Source: Clostridiales bacterium (GTDB taxonomy: Bacteria; Bacillota; Clostridia; Oscillospirales; Oscillospiraceae). Taken from it: 11,455 nucleotides of DNA. A model generated the notes under the pieces. It had not been told where the DNA came from. It saw only the letters and a program-made list of their open reading frames with translations, and ran no database searches. This document shows positions 1 through 6,380 of the stretch, one piece after another. Where the stretch lies: assembly GCA_019418525.1 (NCBI GenBank), contig DYBS01000047.1:1119-12573 (forward strand), given 5' to 3'. The position numbers were made by a program, and so were the translations under genes. Every line of letters begins with the position of its first letter. Positions within the stretch are counted from its first letter, which is position 1.

Positions 1-139
1 GTGGAGCTTATGGGCCGGAAGTCCGTCCAGCTCCATGGCCACCGAGCTCATCAAGGGAAAGCCCCTGGCCGACGCCCTGGCCCTGACCAACAAGGCGGTG
101 GCCGAGGCGCTGGACGGACTTCCGGCCCATAAGCTCCAC
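1..139. repeat. 31-bp perfect inverted repeat at window edge (probable fold-back join)
   Basis: Bases 1-31 are the exact reverse complement of 109-139; the match stops at base 32 versus base 108. The right arm lies inside the conserved IscU coding sequence, covering codons for the residues around LDGLPAHKLH. The left arm replaces what should be the GCGAAI-type segment that precedes SSMATELIKG in IscU proteins. Reading the left arm in the iscU frame gives W-S-L-W-A-G-S-P, which does not resemble the family. The join falls at an AGCTCC that fits the native Ser-Ser codons, so a few bases of microhomology are likely. I read this as an assembly or library fold-back artefact at a contig end and not as a biological repeat. 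A true inversion is possible but less likely. Confidence 0.85.
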
Positions 140-262
140 TGCTCGGTGCTGGCGGAGGAGGCCATCAAAAAGGCGATCCAGGACTACTATGATCGAAACG
201 GCATCGCCTACGACCACAGCCAGTTCCCAGACTGCGCGCACTGTGAGCACTGCAGCCGATAA
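35..262 (+). CDS. iscU: IscU/NifU-like Fe-S cluster scaffold protein, C-terminal part (5' truncated)
   Basis: This is the last 75 residues of an IscU/NifU N-terminal-domain scaffold, on which Fe-S clusters are built from sulfur supplied by the cysteine desulfurase IscS. The MATELIKGKPLADAL segment and the KLHCSVLAEEAI motif are seen directly; the latter carries the conserved third cluster-ligand cysteine. The tail DCAHCEHC is the extra CxxCxxC extension found in many clostridial family members. A full protein is about 125-145 residues, so roughly half is missing, including the two upstream ligand cysteines. The ATG at 35 is not the true start: it is an internal Met in the SSMATE segment, and the sequence before about base 29-31 is the fold-back repeat. 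An iscS gene would be expected upstream. An Rrf2 regulator follows 84 bp downstream with its own promoter. Confidence 0.9.
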   Translation: MATELIKGKPLADALALTNKAVAEALDGLPAHKLHCSVLAEEAIKKAIQDYYDRNGIAYDHSQFPDCAHCEHCSR

Positions 263-293
263 ACACATGGGTCGCCATGAGGGCCGGTGAGAC

Positions 294-323
294 TTGAAGC
301 CCCTGTGATGGTTGTGCTATGAT
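294..323 (+). promoter_or_regulatory. Promoter of the Rrf2 regulator gene
   Basis: A -35 box TTGAAG (294-299), an 18-bp spacer and a -10 box TATGAT (318-323) preceded by TGC form an extended -10 sigma-A-type promoter. Transcription would start near 330, just before the ribosome binding site AAAGGGG (331-337). The promoter lies in the iscU-rrf2 gap, so the regulator can be expressed separately from iscU. No clear IscR-like operator was recognised here. Confidence 0.6.
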
Positions 324-346
324 GGAATGGAAAGGGGTGACCCATC

Positions 347-760
347 GTGCTGGTATCCACAAGGGGGCGCTATGCGCTGCGCGTCATGATCGACCTGGCA
401 GAGCATGGACATGGCAAATATATTGCCATGAAGGAGGTTGCACAGCGGCAGGAGGTCTCGCTGAAGTACATGGAGAAGATCCTCCGCCTGCTGGTTTCGG
501 CCGGTCTGGTCGAAGGCGTACACGGCAAGGGGGGCGGCTACCGTCTGACGCGCGCCCCGGAGGACTACACCGTCCGTGAGATCCTGCAGCTCACCGAAGG
601 GAGCCTCGCACCGGTGGCCTGTCTGGAGTGCGGCGCGGAGGCGTGTAAACGCTCCGCGGAGTGCCGCACACTTCCGATGTGGACCGAGCTGAACCGCCTG
701 GTCAATGGGTACCTGGAGCAGATCACCCTGGCGGATCTGATGAAAAAAGATCCAGAATGA
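347..760 (+). CDS. Rrf2 family transcriptional regulator (IscR-like)
   Basis: This 137-residue protein has the normal length for the Rrf2 family of winged-helix regulators, several of which (IscR, NsrR, CymR) sense Fe-S status, nitric oxide or cysteine supply. The start is GTG at 347, 9 bases after AAAGGGG. The N-terminus STRGRYALRVMIDLA (residues 4-18) is the family hallmark. The recognition helix region VAQRQEVSLKYMEKIL spans about 31-46 and the wing GVHGKGGGYRL about 57-67. Four cysteines (C92, C95, C100, C106) sit where IscR-type proteins carry Fe-S ligands, so cluster binding is likely but not shown. Adjacency to iscU supports a role in Fe-S or cysteine homeostasis. The gene lies after iscU, whereas in many isc operons the regulator comes first. 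Family assignment is firm; the target regulon is inferred. Confidence 0.92.
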   Translation: MLVSTRGRYALRVMIDLAEHGHGKYIAMKEVAQRQEVSLKYMEKILRLLVSAGLVEGVHGKGGGYRLTRAPEDYTVREILQLTEGSLAPVACLECGAEACKRSAECRTLPMWTELNRLVNGYLEQITLADLMKKDPE

Positions 761-772
761 TGAAAAATGGAG

Positions 773-828
773 CCGGGAAGGCCGTGTGCGTGAAGAGCAC
801 GGCCTTCCCGGTCTATTTTGTCCTTTTT
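773..828 (+). terminator. Rho-independent terminator after the Rrf2 gene
   Basis: A perfect 14-bp GC-rich stem (773-786 with 798-811) encloses an 11-nt loop. It is followed by a U-rich tail from 812 to 828 ending in five Ts. It sits 12 bp after the Rrf2 stop codon and insulates the downstream marR promoter. Confidence 0.85.
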
Positions 829-846
829 ACCTCGGAAAATCGGGGA

Positions 847-875
847 TTGACAAACCCGCCCTTCCTCCATATAAT
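847..875 (+). promoter_or_regulatory. Consensus promoter of the marR-MATE operon
   Basis: TTGACA (847-852), a 17-bp spacer and TATAAT (870-875) match the sigma-A consensus exactly. Transcription should begin near 882-883, leaving a leader of only about 24 nt before the marR ATG. Such a strong core promoter fits control by a repressor, and the -10 box lies inside the palindrome at 861-901. Confidence 0.85.
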
Positions 876-901
876 TACCAAAGGTAACTATATGGAGGAA
901 G
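861..901 (+). promoter_or_regulatory. Large palindromic operator overlapping -10 box and ribosome binding site
   Basis: The arms 861-879 and 883-901 are complementary at 18 of 19 positions around an AAA centre. The core is TTACC-AAA-GGTAA. The left arm contains the -10 box TATAAT and the right arm contains the Shine-Dalgarno GGAGGAAG of marR. MarR-family proteins bind palindromes as dimers and commonly repress their own promoter, so this is the probable autoregulatory operator. The expected start site is at the centre, so the promoter's own mRNA has only the right arm. A read-through transcript from upstream would carry both arms and could hide the ribosome binding site. Confidence 0.75.
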
Positions 902-905
902 GCAA

Positions 906-1355
906 ATGGACATTCAAACAATCAAGGCGATGTTCGATGCGTGTTATCAGGCCAAGCGGATCCGGGACCTGCTCCCGGCGCTGCCCCCGGGGGTGACGCC
1001 CTCCTACATCCACTATCTGGACACCATCGAATCTCTGGAGAAACAGGGGACCCGGGTAAAGGTATCGGATATCAGCGACGCTCTGAAAATCCCACGCCCG
1101 GGTGTCACCCGAACGGTGAAGGAGATGGAGTCCAAGGGTTATCTCTGCAAGCAGACCTCCCCGAGGGATGGGCGCATCACATACATCTCCATCACACCGA
1201 CCGGAAAAGAGCTTTCGCAGACCTACAATGAGCAGTATTTCAACCGGCTGGCGCCCTTTTTGACGGAGATTTCCGAGGAGGATGCCCACTGTACCATCCA
1301 AACCATCGAGCGATTCTACCAGGTCATGTCCGAGAGGAGGGTTTCGGTTGACTAA
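906..1355 (+). CDS. MarR family transcriptional regulator
   Basis: A 149-residue protein of typical MarR length, predicted to be a dimeric winged-helix repressor that releases DNA on binding a small phenolic, drug or metabolite ligand. The ATG at 906 is 7 bases after GGAGG. The helix-turn-helix spans about residues 53-78 (VSDISDALKIPRPGVTRTV). The beta-wing is at about 83-97 and contains the family D-G-R signature at 88-90, followed by ISITPTGKEL. The first gene of a two-gene operon, it overlaps the MATE exporter start by 8 bases, the classic arrangement of a repressor and the efflux pump it controls. The palindrome covering its promoter is the likely operator. The ligand cannot be told. Confidence 0.93.
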   Translation: MDIQTIKAMFDACYQAKRIRDLLPALPPGVTPSYIHYLDTIESLEKQGTRVKVSDISDALKIPRPGVTRTVKEMESKGYLCKQTSPRDGRITYISITPTGKELSQTYNEQYFNRLAPFLTEISEEDAHCTIQTIERFYQVMSERRVSVD

Positions 1356-2724
1356 GGAACGAGCGGATTTTACCCAGGGCAGTATTTTAAAGAAGCTGCT
1401 CTGGTTCATGGTACCCATCCTGGGTGCGCTGATTTTACAGGCCGCCTATGGAGCGGTCGACTTGCTGGTGGTGGGACGATTCGGCTCCACATCCGGGCTC
1501 TCCGCCGTCTCCACGGGCAGCCAGGTCCTGAATCTGGTCACATTTGTGGTGACACAGCTGGCCATGGGCATTACCGTTTTGATCGCCCGGTATCTGGGGG
1601 AGCGGAAGCCGGGAAAGATTGCCCCCGTCCTGGGCGGAGGCGTCCTGGTGTTTGCGCTGATCTCGGTGGCACTGTGCATCTTGCTGGTCGGTTTTGCCCG
1701 GCCGATCTCGGTGCTCATGCAGGCGCCGGAGGAATCCCTGGATCTCACGGTGCGCTATGTGCGCATCTGCGGAAGCGGCATTTTCTTTATTGTCGCCTAT
1801 AATGTGCTCTCCGCCATCTTCCGCGGGCTGGGCGACAGCAAGTCGCCCCTGCTGTTTGTCCTGGTGGCCTGTGTGGTCAACATCATCGGCGATCTGCTGC
1901 TGGTGGCCGGACTTCACATGGATGCGGCGGGGGCCGCCCTCGCTACCGTCTTTGCCCAGGCCGTCAGCGTGGTGTGCGCCCTTGTGATCCTGGCAAAGAA
2001 GAAGCTACCCTTCACGCTGACGCGGAAGGATTTCCGCTTCAATCCGCAGTGCCGGAGCTTTCTCAAGATCGGCCTGCCGCTGGCGCTGCAGGAGTGCCTG
2101 ACCCAGCTCTCCTTCCTGGCCCTGTGCGCCTTTGTCAACCGCCTCGGCCTGGAGGCCTCTTCCGGGTACGGCGTGGCCAGCAAGATCGTCAACTTTGCCA
2201 TGCTGGTGCCCAGCGCCCTGATGCAGTCCATGGCGTCCTTTGTCTCCCAGAATGTGGGAGCGGGCAATCAGAAGCGGGCAAAGCAGTCCATGTTTACCGG
2301 GATCAGCGTGGGGCTTGGATTCGGCTGTGTGGTGTTTGCCCTGGTCATGCTGAAGGGCGATGTGCTGGCCGGCTGCTTCTCCACCGACGGCGCGGTCATT
2401 CAGAAGGGGTTTGAGTATCTGAAGGGCTTTGCTCCGGAGACCATCGCCACCGCGGTCCTGTTCAGTATGATCGGCTACTTCAACGGGAACCAGCAGACCC
2501 TTTGGGTCATGGTCCAGGGACTGGTCCAGACGCTGCTGGTCCGCCTCCCGCTGGCGTATGTGATGAGCATTCAGCCGAACGCCAGCCTGACCAGGATCGG
2601 CCTTGCCGCCCCGGCCTCGACGGCGGTGGGCATCCTTCTCAACGTGGGATTTTACCTCTATCTGGACCGGCGGCAGCGTGACCGGGGTGAGCGGGAGCTT
2701 GCCGGGGCGGTCCACCGTGCCTGA
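1348..2724 (+). CDS. MATE family efflux transporter
   Basis: A 458-residue polytopic membrane protein of the multidrug and toxic compound extrusion family, exporting drugs or metabolites in exchange for Na+ or H+. About twelve hydrophobic segments are visible in two halves. Family features include the early segment ILGALILQAAYGAVDLLVVG, the first-half motif IFRGLGDSKSPLLFV and, in the second half, PLALQECLTQLSFLAL. I chose the TTG at 1348, which reads TKERADFTQGSILKKLLWF. It lies 6 bases after GAGAGGAGGG and gives the usual MATE N-terminus. An in-frame ATG at 1282 would add 22 non-homologous residues read through marR. The 8-base overlap with marR implies translational coupling. The substrate is unknown. 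Confidence 0.93.
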   Translation: MTKERADFTQGSILKKLLWFMVPILGALILQAAYGAVDLLVVGRFGSTSGLSAVSTGSQVLNLVTFVVTQLAMGITVLIARYLGERKPGKIAPVLGGGVLVFALISVALCILLVGFARPISVLMQAPEESLDLTVRYVRICGSGIFFIVAYNVLSAIFRGLGDSKSPLLFVLVACVVNIIGDLLLVAGLHMDAAGAALATVFAQAVSVVCALVILAKKKLPFTLTRKDFRFNPQCRSFLKIGLPLALQECLTQLSFLALCAFVNRLGLEASSGYGVASKIVNFAMLVPSALMQSMASFVSQNVGAGNQKRAKQSMFTGISVGLGFGCVVFALVMLKGDVLAGCFSTDGAVIQKGFEYLKGFAPETIATAVLFSMIGYFNGNQQTLWVMVQGLVQTLLVRLPLAYVMSIQPNASLTRIGLAAPASTAVGILLNVGFYLYLDRRQRDRGERELAGAVHRA

Positions 2725-2760
2725 GCCGGATGGCAGACCCCATTTCAATTGCCATAAACA

Positions 2761-2805
2761 AAATACGCCCATACAAAAAGCTTCGCTTTTTGTATGGGCG
2801 TATTT
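2761..2805. terminator. 45-nt perfect palindrome between convergent genes, probable bidirectional terminator
   Basis: Arms 2761-2781 and 2785-2805 are perfectly complementary over 21 bp with a TTC loop. The stem holds a GC-rich block (CGCCCATAC) and an A5/T5 block near the loop. T-rich sequence follows on both strands. It lies 36 bp after the MATE stop and 16 bp after the histidine kinase stop, between two convergent operons, as expected for a shared terminator. The uridine tails are weaker than in the terminators at 773 and 10272. Confidence 0.75.
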
Positions 2806-2821
2806 CATGCTTTTGTCCCGA

Positions 2822-4102
2822 TCACCCGGGCAAGTGTACGAGGATCGCCAGCGTCTGTCCGTCCGGGCTCTCCGCCCGGATCTTTCCCCGGTGGGCCAGC
2901 ACGATGCTCCGGGCGATGGACAGGCCCAGGCCGTGGCCGCCGGTCTGGCTGCTACGGGACTGGTCCGTGCGGTAAAAGCGGTCGAAGAGGTGGGGCAGCT
3001 TGTCCCGCTCCACCGGCTGGGCGGAGGTGTTGGACACCGTCAGCAGGACGGCCCGCCCCTGCTTCTCCAGCCGCAGCTCCAGCCGCCCTCCGGCGGGGGA
3101 GTATTTCAGCGCGTTGTCCAGCAGGATGGATAAAAGTTGCCGGATGGCCTTCTCGTCCCCGGTGAAGGAGAGCATGGGCTGGATGTGGAGGACAAAATCC
3201 TTCTCCTGACTTCTGGCCAGGGCCTGGAAGGACTGGGCCATCTCCTCGGCCACATCGGAGAGGGGAAATTCGATGCGCTGGAGCTTGGGCTGTTCCTCCT
3301 CCATGCGGGAGAGGTAGATGAGGTCGTTGGTGAGGCCGGTGAGCCGCTGGGCCTGGTGGCGGATGTCGGAGAGCCACTGGTTTTCGCCGCACTCCATCTC
3401 GGCCAGATCGGCGTCTGCGCTGATGATGGTCATGGGGGTCTTCAGCTCGTGTCCGGCGTCGGTGATGAACTGCTTTTGTTTCTCGTAGCTCTCTGCCACC
3501 GGCCGGATGATGCGTTTGGACAGGATTAGCAGCAGTACCAGCACCGACAGCAGCCCCAAGATGGCCAGCAACACGCTGGTGACCAGAGTGGTGCGGAAGG
3601 AGGAGAGGCTGCGGGCGCAGTCCAGAAAAATGATCAGGCTGCCTCCCTCACCCTTACACAGGCGGTAGCGGTAATTTCCCAAAAAACCGGCGCTGCGGCC
3701 GGAGGCGGATACATTCTGGGCGTAAACCACCGCCTCCTCTTCGTCCACTGCGGCGATCTGCCCCGTATCGACCTGAAGCGCCTGACCATCCTCTCCCAGT
3801 AGAACCGAAAAGAAACGGGATTCGTAGGGGGTCTCGGGGGAGAAACCCCGGGGATCAAAGGGGGCCTTCTTATCTATCGGTCCGCCGTCGGGCGGAGAAG
3901 CGCCTGACGGCTTGTCCACCTGCCCGCCGTGGCTCTTGGGAAAGGCGCCGCCGTTGGCGTCCAGCAGGACCAAAACGGCGTCCGCATCGGAGACTACCTT
4001 ATGATAGCTCATCAGATTGACGCCCCCCAGGATCACGGTTAGAACGACGGCCAGGGAGACCATACAGGCGACAATGAGCTTTCGGCGCAGGCGTTTGATC
4101 AT
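2822..4102 (-). CDS. Two-component sensor histidine kinase
   Basis: A 426-residue membrane sensor kinase that should autophosphorylate and pass phosphate to the adjacent response regulator. Transmembrane helices lie at about 9-31 and 171-195, enclosing a ~140-residue extracytoplasmic domain. That domain has a Pro/Gly-rich segment (about 52-92) followed by a compact fold with the PYESRFFSVLL motif. The dimerisation/phosphoacceptor H-box FITDAGHELKTPM places the phosphorylated His at 218. The N-box LLDNALKYS (N330), the F-box HLFDRFYR (371-378) and the G-box GGHGLGLS (388-395) form an intact ATPase domain. The start ATG overlaps the regulator stop by 4 bases (ATGA), so the two are coupled. The signal is unknown. 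The divergent envelope operon is the natural candidate target. Confidence 0.94.
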   Translation of the reverse strand: MIKRLRRKLIVACMVSLAVVLTVILGGVNLMSYHKVVSDADAVLVLLDANGGAFPKSHGGQVDKPSGASPPDGGPIDKKAPFDPRGFSPETPYESRFFSVLLGEDGQALQVDTGQIAAVDEEEAVVYAQNVSASGRSAGFLGNYRYRLCKGEGGSLIIFLDCARSLSSFRTTLVTSVLLAILGLLSVLVLLLILSKRIIRPVAESYEKQKQFITDAGHELKTPMTIISADADLAEMECGENQWLSDIRHQAQRLTGLTNDLIYLSRMEEEQPKLQRIEFPLSDVAEEMAQSFQALARSQEKDFVLHIQPMLSFTGDEKAIRQLLSILLDNALKYSPAGGRLELRLEKQGRAVLLTVSNTSAQPVERDKLPHLFDRFYRTDQSRSSQTGGHGLGLSIARSIVLAHRGKIRAESPDGQTLAILVHLPG

Positions 4103-4776
4103 GTCCGTTCCTCCAGGGAGTAGCCCGCGTTCCGGGTGGCCTTAATCTGGATATCGGCCTGGAGCGCGGTGAGCTTTTTCCGCAGGTAGGAGATGTACAC
4201 CCACACCACATTCAGCTCCACCTCGCTGTCATAACCCCAGATCCGCTCCAGGAACCGCTCGGTGGGGATGAGCTGCCGGGGATTGCGCAGCAGCAGCTCC
4301 ATCATCTGATACTCCTTGTTGGCCAGGCGAAAGCTGCCGTGGGGGGAGGAGAGCTCAAAGGTGGCCTGGTTCAGAGTGATGTTGCCCAGGGTGAGGCGGC
4401 TGGTCACCTGGCCCCCGGCCTGGCTGCGGGTCATAGCCCGGATGCGGGCCATCAGCTCGGCAGTGGAGAAGGGCTTGGTCAGGTAGTCGTTGGCCCCCAT
4501 GTCCAGGCCGGTCACCTTGTCCTCCACCTCGGACTTGGCGGTGAGCAGCAGCACCGGAATGGGGTTGCCCGACGCCCGCAGCCGCCGCAGCACCTCCAGG
4601 CCGTCCAGCTTGGGCATCATGATGTCCAGGATGACACCGTCATAATTGCCGCTCTCCAGATAGGCCAGAGCCTCCTCGCCGTCATAGACCGCGTCAACGG
4701 AGTAGTTCTGTTTCTCCAGCAGCGCGGCTACCGCCCGGGACAGGGAACGCTCATCCTCCGCCAGCAAAATCCGCAT
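4099..4776 (-). CDS. OmpR/PhoB-type response regulator
   Basis: A 224-residue two-domain regulator. The receiver domain (about 1-118) shows the acidic pair E7/D8, the phosphoacceptor D51 in ILDIMMPKLDGLE, the switch T79 (LLLTAK) and the conserved K101 (LTKPF). The C-terminal winged helix (about 128-222) includes LANKEYQMMELLLRNP and VWVYISYLRKKL, the usual OmpR-family transactivation and recognition helices. I chose the ATG whose first base is 4776, giving MRILLAEDE, the standard receiver start, with AGGTGA just upstream. A start at 4818 would add 14 residues of no family likeness. First in a two-gene minus-strand operon with the kinase. It probably binds the TTAACTC repeats in the divergent intergenic region. 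Confidence 0.94.
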   Translation of the reverse strand: MRILLAEDERSLSRAVAALLEKQNYSVDAVYDGEEALAYLESGNYDGVILDIMMPKLDGLEVLRRLRASGNPIPVLLLTAKSEVEDKVTGLDMGANDYLTKPFSTAELMARIRAMTRSQAGGQVTSRLTLGNITLNQATFELSSPHGSFRLANKEYQMMELLLRNPRQLIPTERFLERIWGYDSEVELNVVWVYISYLRKKLTALQADIQIKATRNAGYSLEERT

Positions 4777-4799
4777 CTCATCACCTGCTCGCTTTCTGT

Positions 4800-4805
4800 A
4801 TTGTA
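4800..4805 (-). promoter_or_regulatory. Candidate -10 box of the two-component operon
   Basis: On the minus strand the hexamer TACAAT (4805 down to 4800) matches the -10 consensus at five of six positions. It would start transcription near 4793, about 17 nt before the regulator ATG. The region where a -35 box should lie (about 4823-4828) is poor. Repeat copy 1 at 4831-4843 lies directly upstream of it, which fits an activator-dependent promoter. This is a prediction from spacing only. Confidence 0.4.
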
Positions 4806-4830
4806 GTAAGGCCAGCATACCGCTGCCGCC

Positions 4831-4906
4831 TTAACTCTAATTAAAAGAGTAACACAGGTGTTGGGATCTGTCAGCCAAAAAAATGTCTCCCTTTTAACTC
4901 CAGTTA
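4831..4906. promoter_or_regulatory. Pair of TTAACTCYARTTA repeats in the divergent promoter region
   Basis: Two 13-bp copies, TTAACTCTAATTA (4831-4843) and TTAACTCCAGTTA (4894-4906), share 11 of 13 bases and are 63 bp apart start to start, about six helical turns. Each contains two TTA-type half sites 10 bp apart (TTAAC then TTA), the spacing typical of direct repeats bound by OmpR-family dimers. Copy 1 lies next to the deduced regulator promoter and copy 2 next to the deduced promoter of the VTC operon. They are the probable binding sites of the adjacent response regulator; binding is inferred. Confidence 0.5.
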
Positions 4907-4958
4907 GGGTTCGGTTTTTACACTTGCTTTACAAATTGAAGACAAGGAGGCCCTGACC

Positions 4959-5675
4959 GTGAAGCATCAAATGATCTTTCAGCGGTATGAATTCAAATAT
5001 CTCCTGACGATCTCCCAGTATCGGACTCTGCGGACCGCCATGGAGAAGTACATGGTGCCCGATGCGTACAGCCACAGCTCCATCCGTAACCTCTACCTGG
5101 ACACCCCGGACTTTCGCCTCATCCGCCGCAGCCTGGAGCGGCCCGTTTACAAGGAAAAGCTCCGGGTGCGCAGCTATGGCCGGGCGGGGAACGGCACTCC
5201 GGTTTTTGTGGAGCTGAAAAAGAAGTACCGCTCGGTGGTATACAAACGTCGTATCTCCATCCCTCAGGACCAAGCGCTGGAGTGCGTCGCGGGCCGGTGC
5301 CCCTGGCCGGACAGCCAGATTGGGCGAGAGCTGGCCTATGCCATGGATTTTTACCGGACCCTGCGCCCGGCGGTGTTCCTCTCCTATGAGCGGGACGCCT
5401 TTCACGGTGTGGAGGACCCGGACTTCCGGGTGACCTTTGACACCGATATCCGGTACCGACAGGACGGTCTGACCCTGGATTCCGAGCCCTGGGGCATCTC
5501 GATTTTGCCGCCTGGTCAGGTGCTCATGGAGCTGAAAGTGGCCGGGGGACTGCCTCTGTGGATGGCCCATACGCTGTCGGAGCAGGGGATTTTCAAGACG
5601 TCCTTTTCCAAGTACGGTACGGCTTATCAGAATATCCTGCTCACCGGGCAGAGAGGAGAGGTAAAATATGCTTGA
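4959..5675 (+). CDS. VTC domain protein, polyphosphate polymerase-like
   Basis: A 238-residue protein that is essentially a single VTC domain. In yeast the Vtc4 tunnel domain polymerises polyphosphate from ATP; bacterial single-domain homologues are commonly annotated as polyphosphate polymerases, with less direct proof. It has the family's basic and acidic tunnel residues in order: RYEFKY (9-14), EKLRVRSYG (66-74), ELKKKYRSVVYKRR (85-98), YERD (143-146), VTFDTDIR (158-165), LMELKV (189-194) and SFSKYG (215-220). No membrane segment is present, so it should act in the cytoplasm at the membrane. Start: GTG at 4959, 8 bases after AAGGAGG. First gene of the operon, it overlaps the DUF4956 gene by 8 bases, the family's usual partner. 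Confidence 0.88.
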   Translation: MKHQMIFQRYEFKYLLTISQYRTLRTAMEKYMVPDAYSHSSIRNLYLDTPDFRLIRRSLERPVYKEKLRVRSYGRAGNGTPVFVELKKKYRSVVYKRRISIPQDQALECVAGRCPWPDSQIGRELAYAMDFYRTLRPAVFLSYERDAFHGVEDPDFRVTFDTDIRYRQDGLTLDSEPWGISILPPGQVLMELKVAGGLPLWMAHTLSEQGIFKTSFSKYGTAYQNILLTGQRGEVKYA

Positions 5676-6363
5676 TCTATTTTTTGGCGGGCTGTTCGAT
5701 ACGGCGCTCACCGATACCATCGCCCCCAGCGACTTCCTGCTGTGTGTGGGGGTCTCCCTGCTCCTGGGGCTTCTTCTGTGCGCCATGGCAGTGTGGCGCT
5801 CCCGGTTTAGCCGGAGCCTGATGGTCACCCTGGCCATTCTGCCCGCCGTGGTGTGCGTGGTCATTCTGATGGTCAACGGAAACGTGGGCACCGGCGTGGC
5901 GGTGGCCGGAGCCTTCAATCTGGTGCGTTTCCGATCCGCGCCCGGCTCCGCCCGGGAGATCGGGGCGCTGTTTGTGGCCATGGGAGCCGGCCTCATCACC
6001 GGCATGGGATATCTGGGCTACGGTGTCCTGTTTACCCTGATCCTGGGCGCCGCCATGATGGGATACAATGCCTTCACCCTGCGCGCCGGAGCCAGCGGCA
6101 CGACGGAACGCACCCTGCACATCACCATTCCGGAGGACCTGGACTATGCCGGGGTCTTTGACCCCATTCTGGACCAGTATGCGCGCCGCTATTCCCTCAC
6201 CCAGGTAAAGACCACCAACATGGGCAGCCTTTTCAAGCTGACCTACGACCTGACGCTGAAGGATCCGGCGCAGGAAAAACAGTTTATCGACCAGCTGCGG
6301 CTGCGCAACGGGAACCTGGAGATCGCTCTGGGGCACCAGGAGAGCGCCGTCGCCACGCTGTAA
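5668..6363 (+). CDS. DUF4956 family membrane protein
   Basis: A 231-residue protein with about four hydrophobic helices in its first 135 residues (near 22-42, 50-70, 98-118 and 118-133) and a soluble C-terminal domain of about 90 residues, probably cytoplasmic. The stretch GNVGTGVAVAGAFNLVRFRS (71-90), then REIGALFVAMGAGLITGMGY (96-115), is the recognisable core of DUF4956. The function is not established. From memory of gene neighbourhoods, DUF4956 is often encoded beside VTC-domain proteins, and it may anchor the polymerase or move its product. The ATG at 5668 follows AGAGGAGAGG and overlaps the VTC gene by 8 bases, so the two are coupled. Confidence 0.88.
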   Translation: MLDLFFGGLFDTALTDTIAPSDFLLCVGVSLLLGLLLCAMAVWRSRFSRSLMVTLAILPAVVCVVILMVNGNVGTGVAVAGAFNLVRFRSAPGSAREIGALFVAMGAGLITGMGYLGYGVLFTLILGAAMMGYNAFTLRAGASGTTERTLHITIPEDLDYAGVFDPILDQYARRYSLTQVKTTNMGSLFKLTYDLTLKDPAQEKQFIDQLRLRNGNLEIALGHQESAVATL

Positions 6364-6380
6364 AAAGGAGAGTATTGCTT

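Noticed and set aside
1282..1347. In-frame ATG at 1282 as the MATE start
   Set aside because: The added 22 residues are marR read in another frame, do not resemble a MATE N-terminus, and lack a ribosome binding site; TTG 1348 has a good one.
4777..4818. Longer start for the response regulator at 4818
   Set aside because: The extra 14 residues precede the standard receiver start MRILLAEDE and overlap the predicted promoter.
4929..6005. Minus-strand open frame of about 358 codons opposite the VTC and DUF4956 genes
   Set aside because: Shadow of two well-supported genes; the translated product is Arg/Thr/His-rich with no family likeness.
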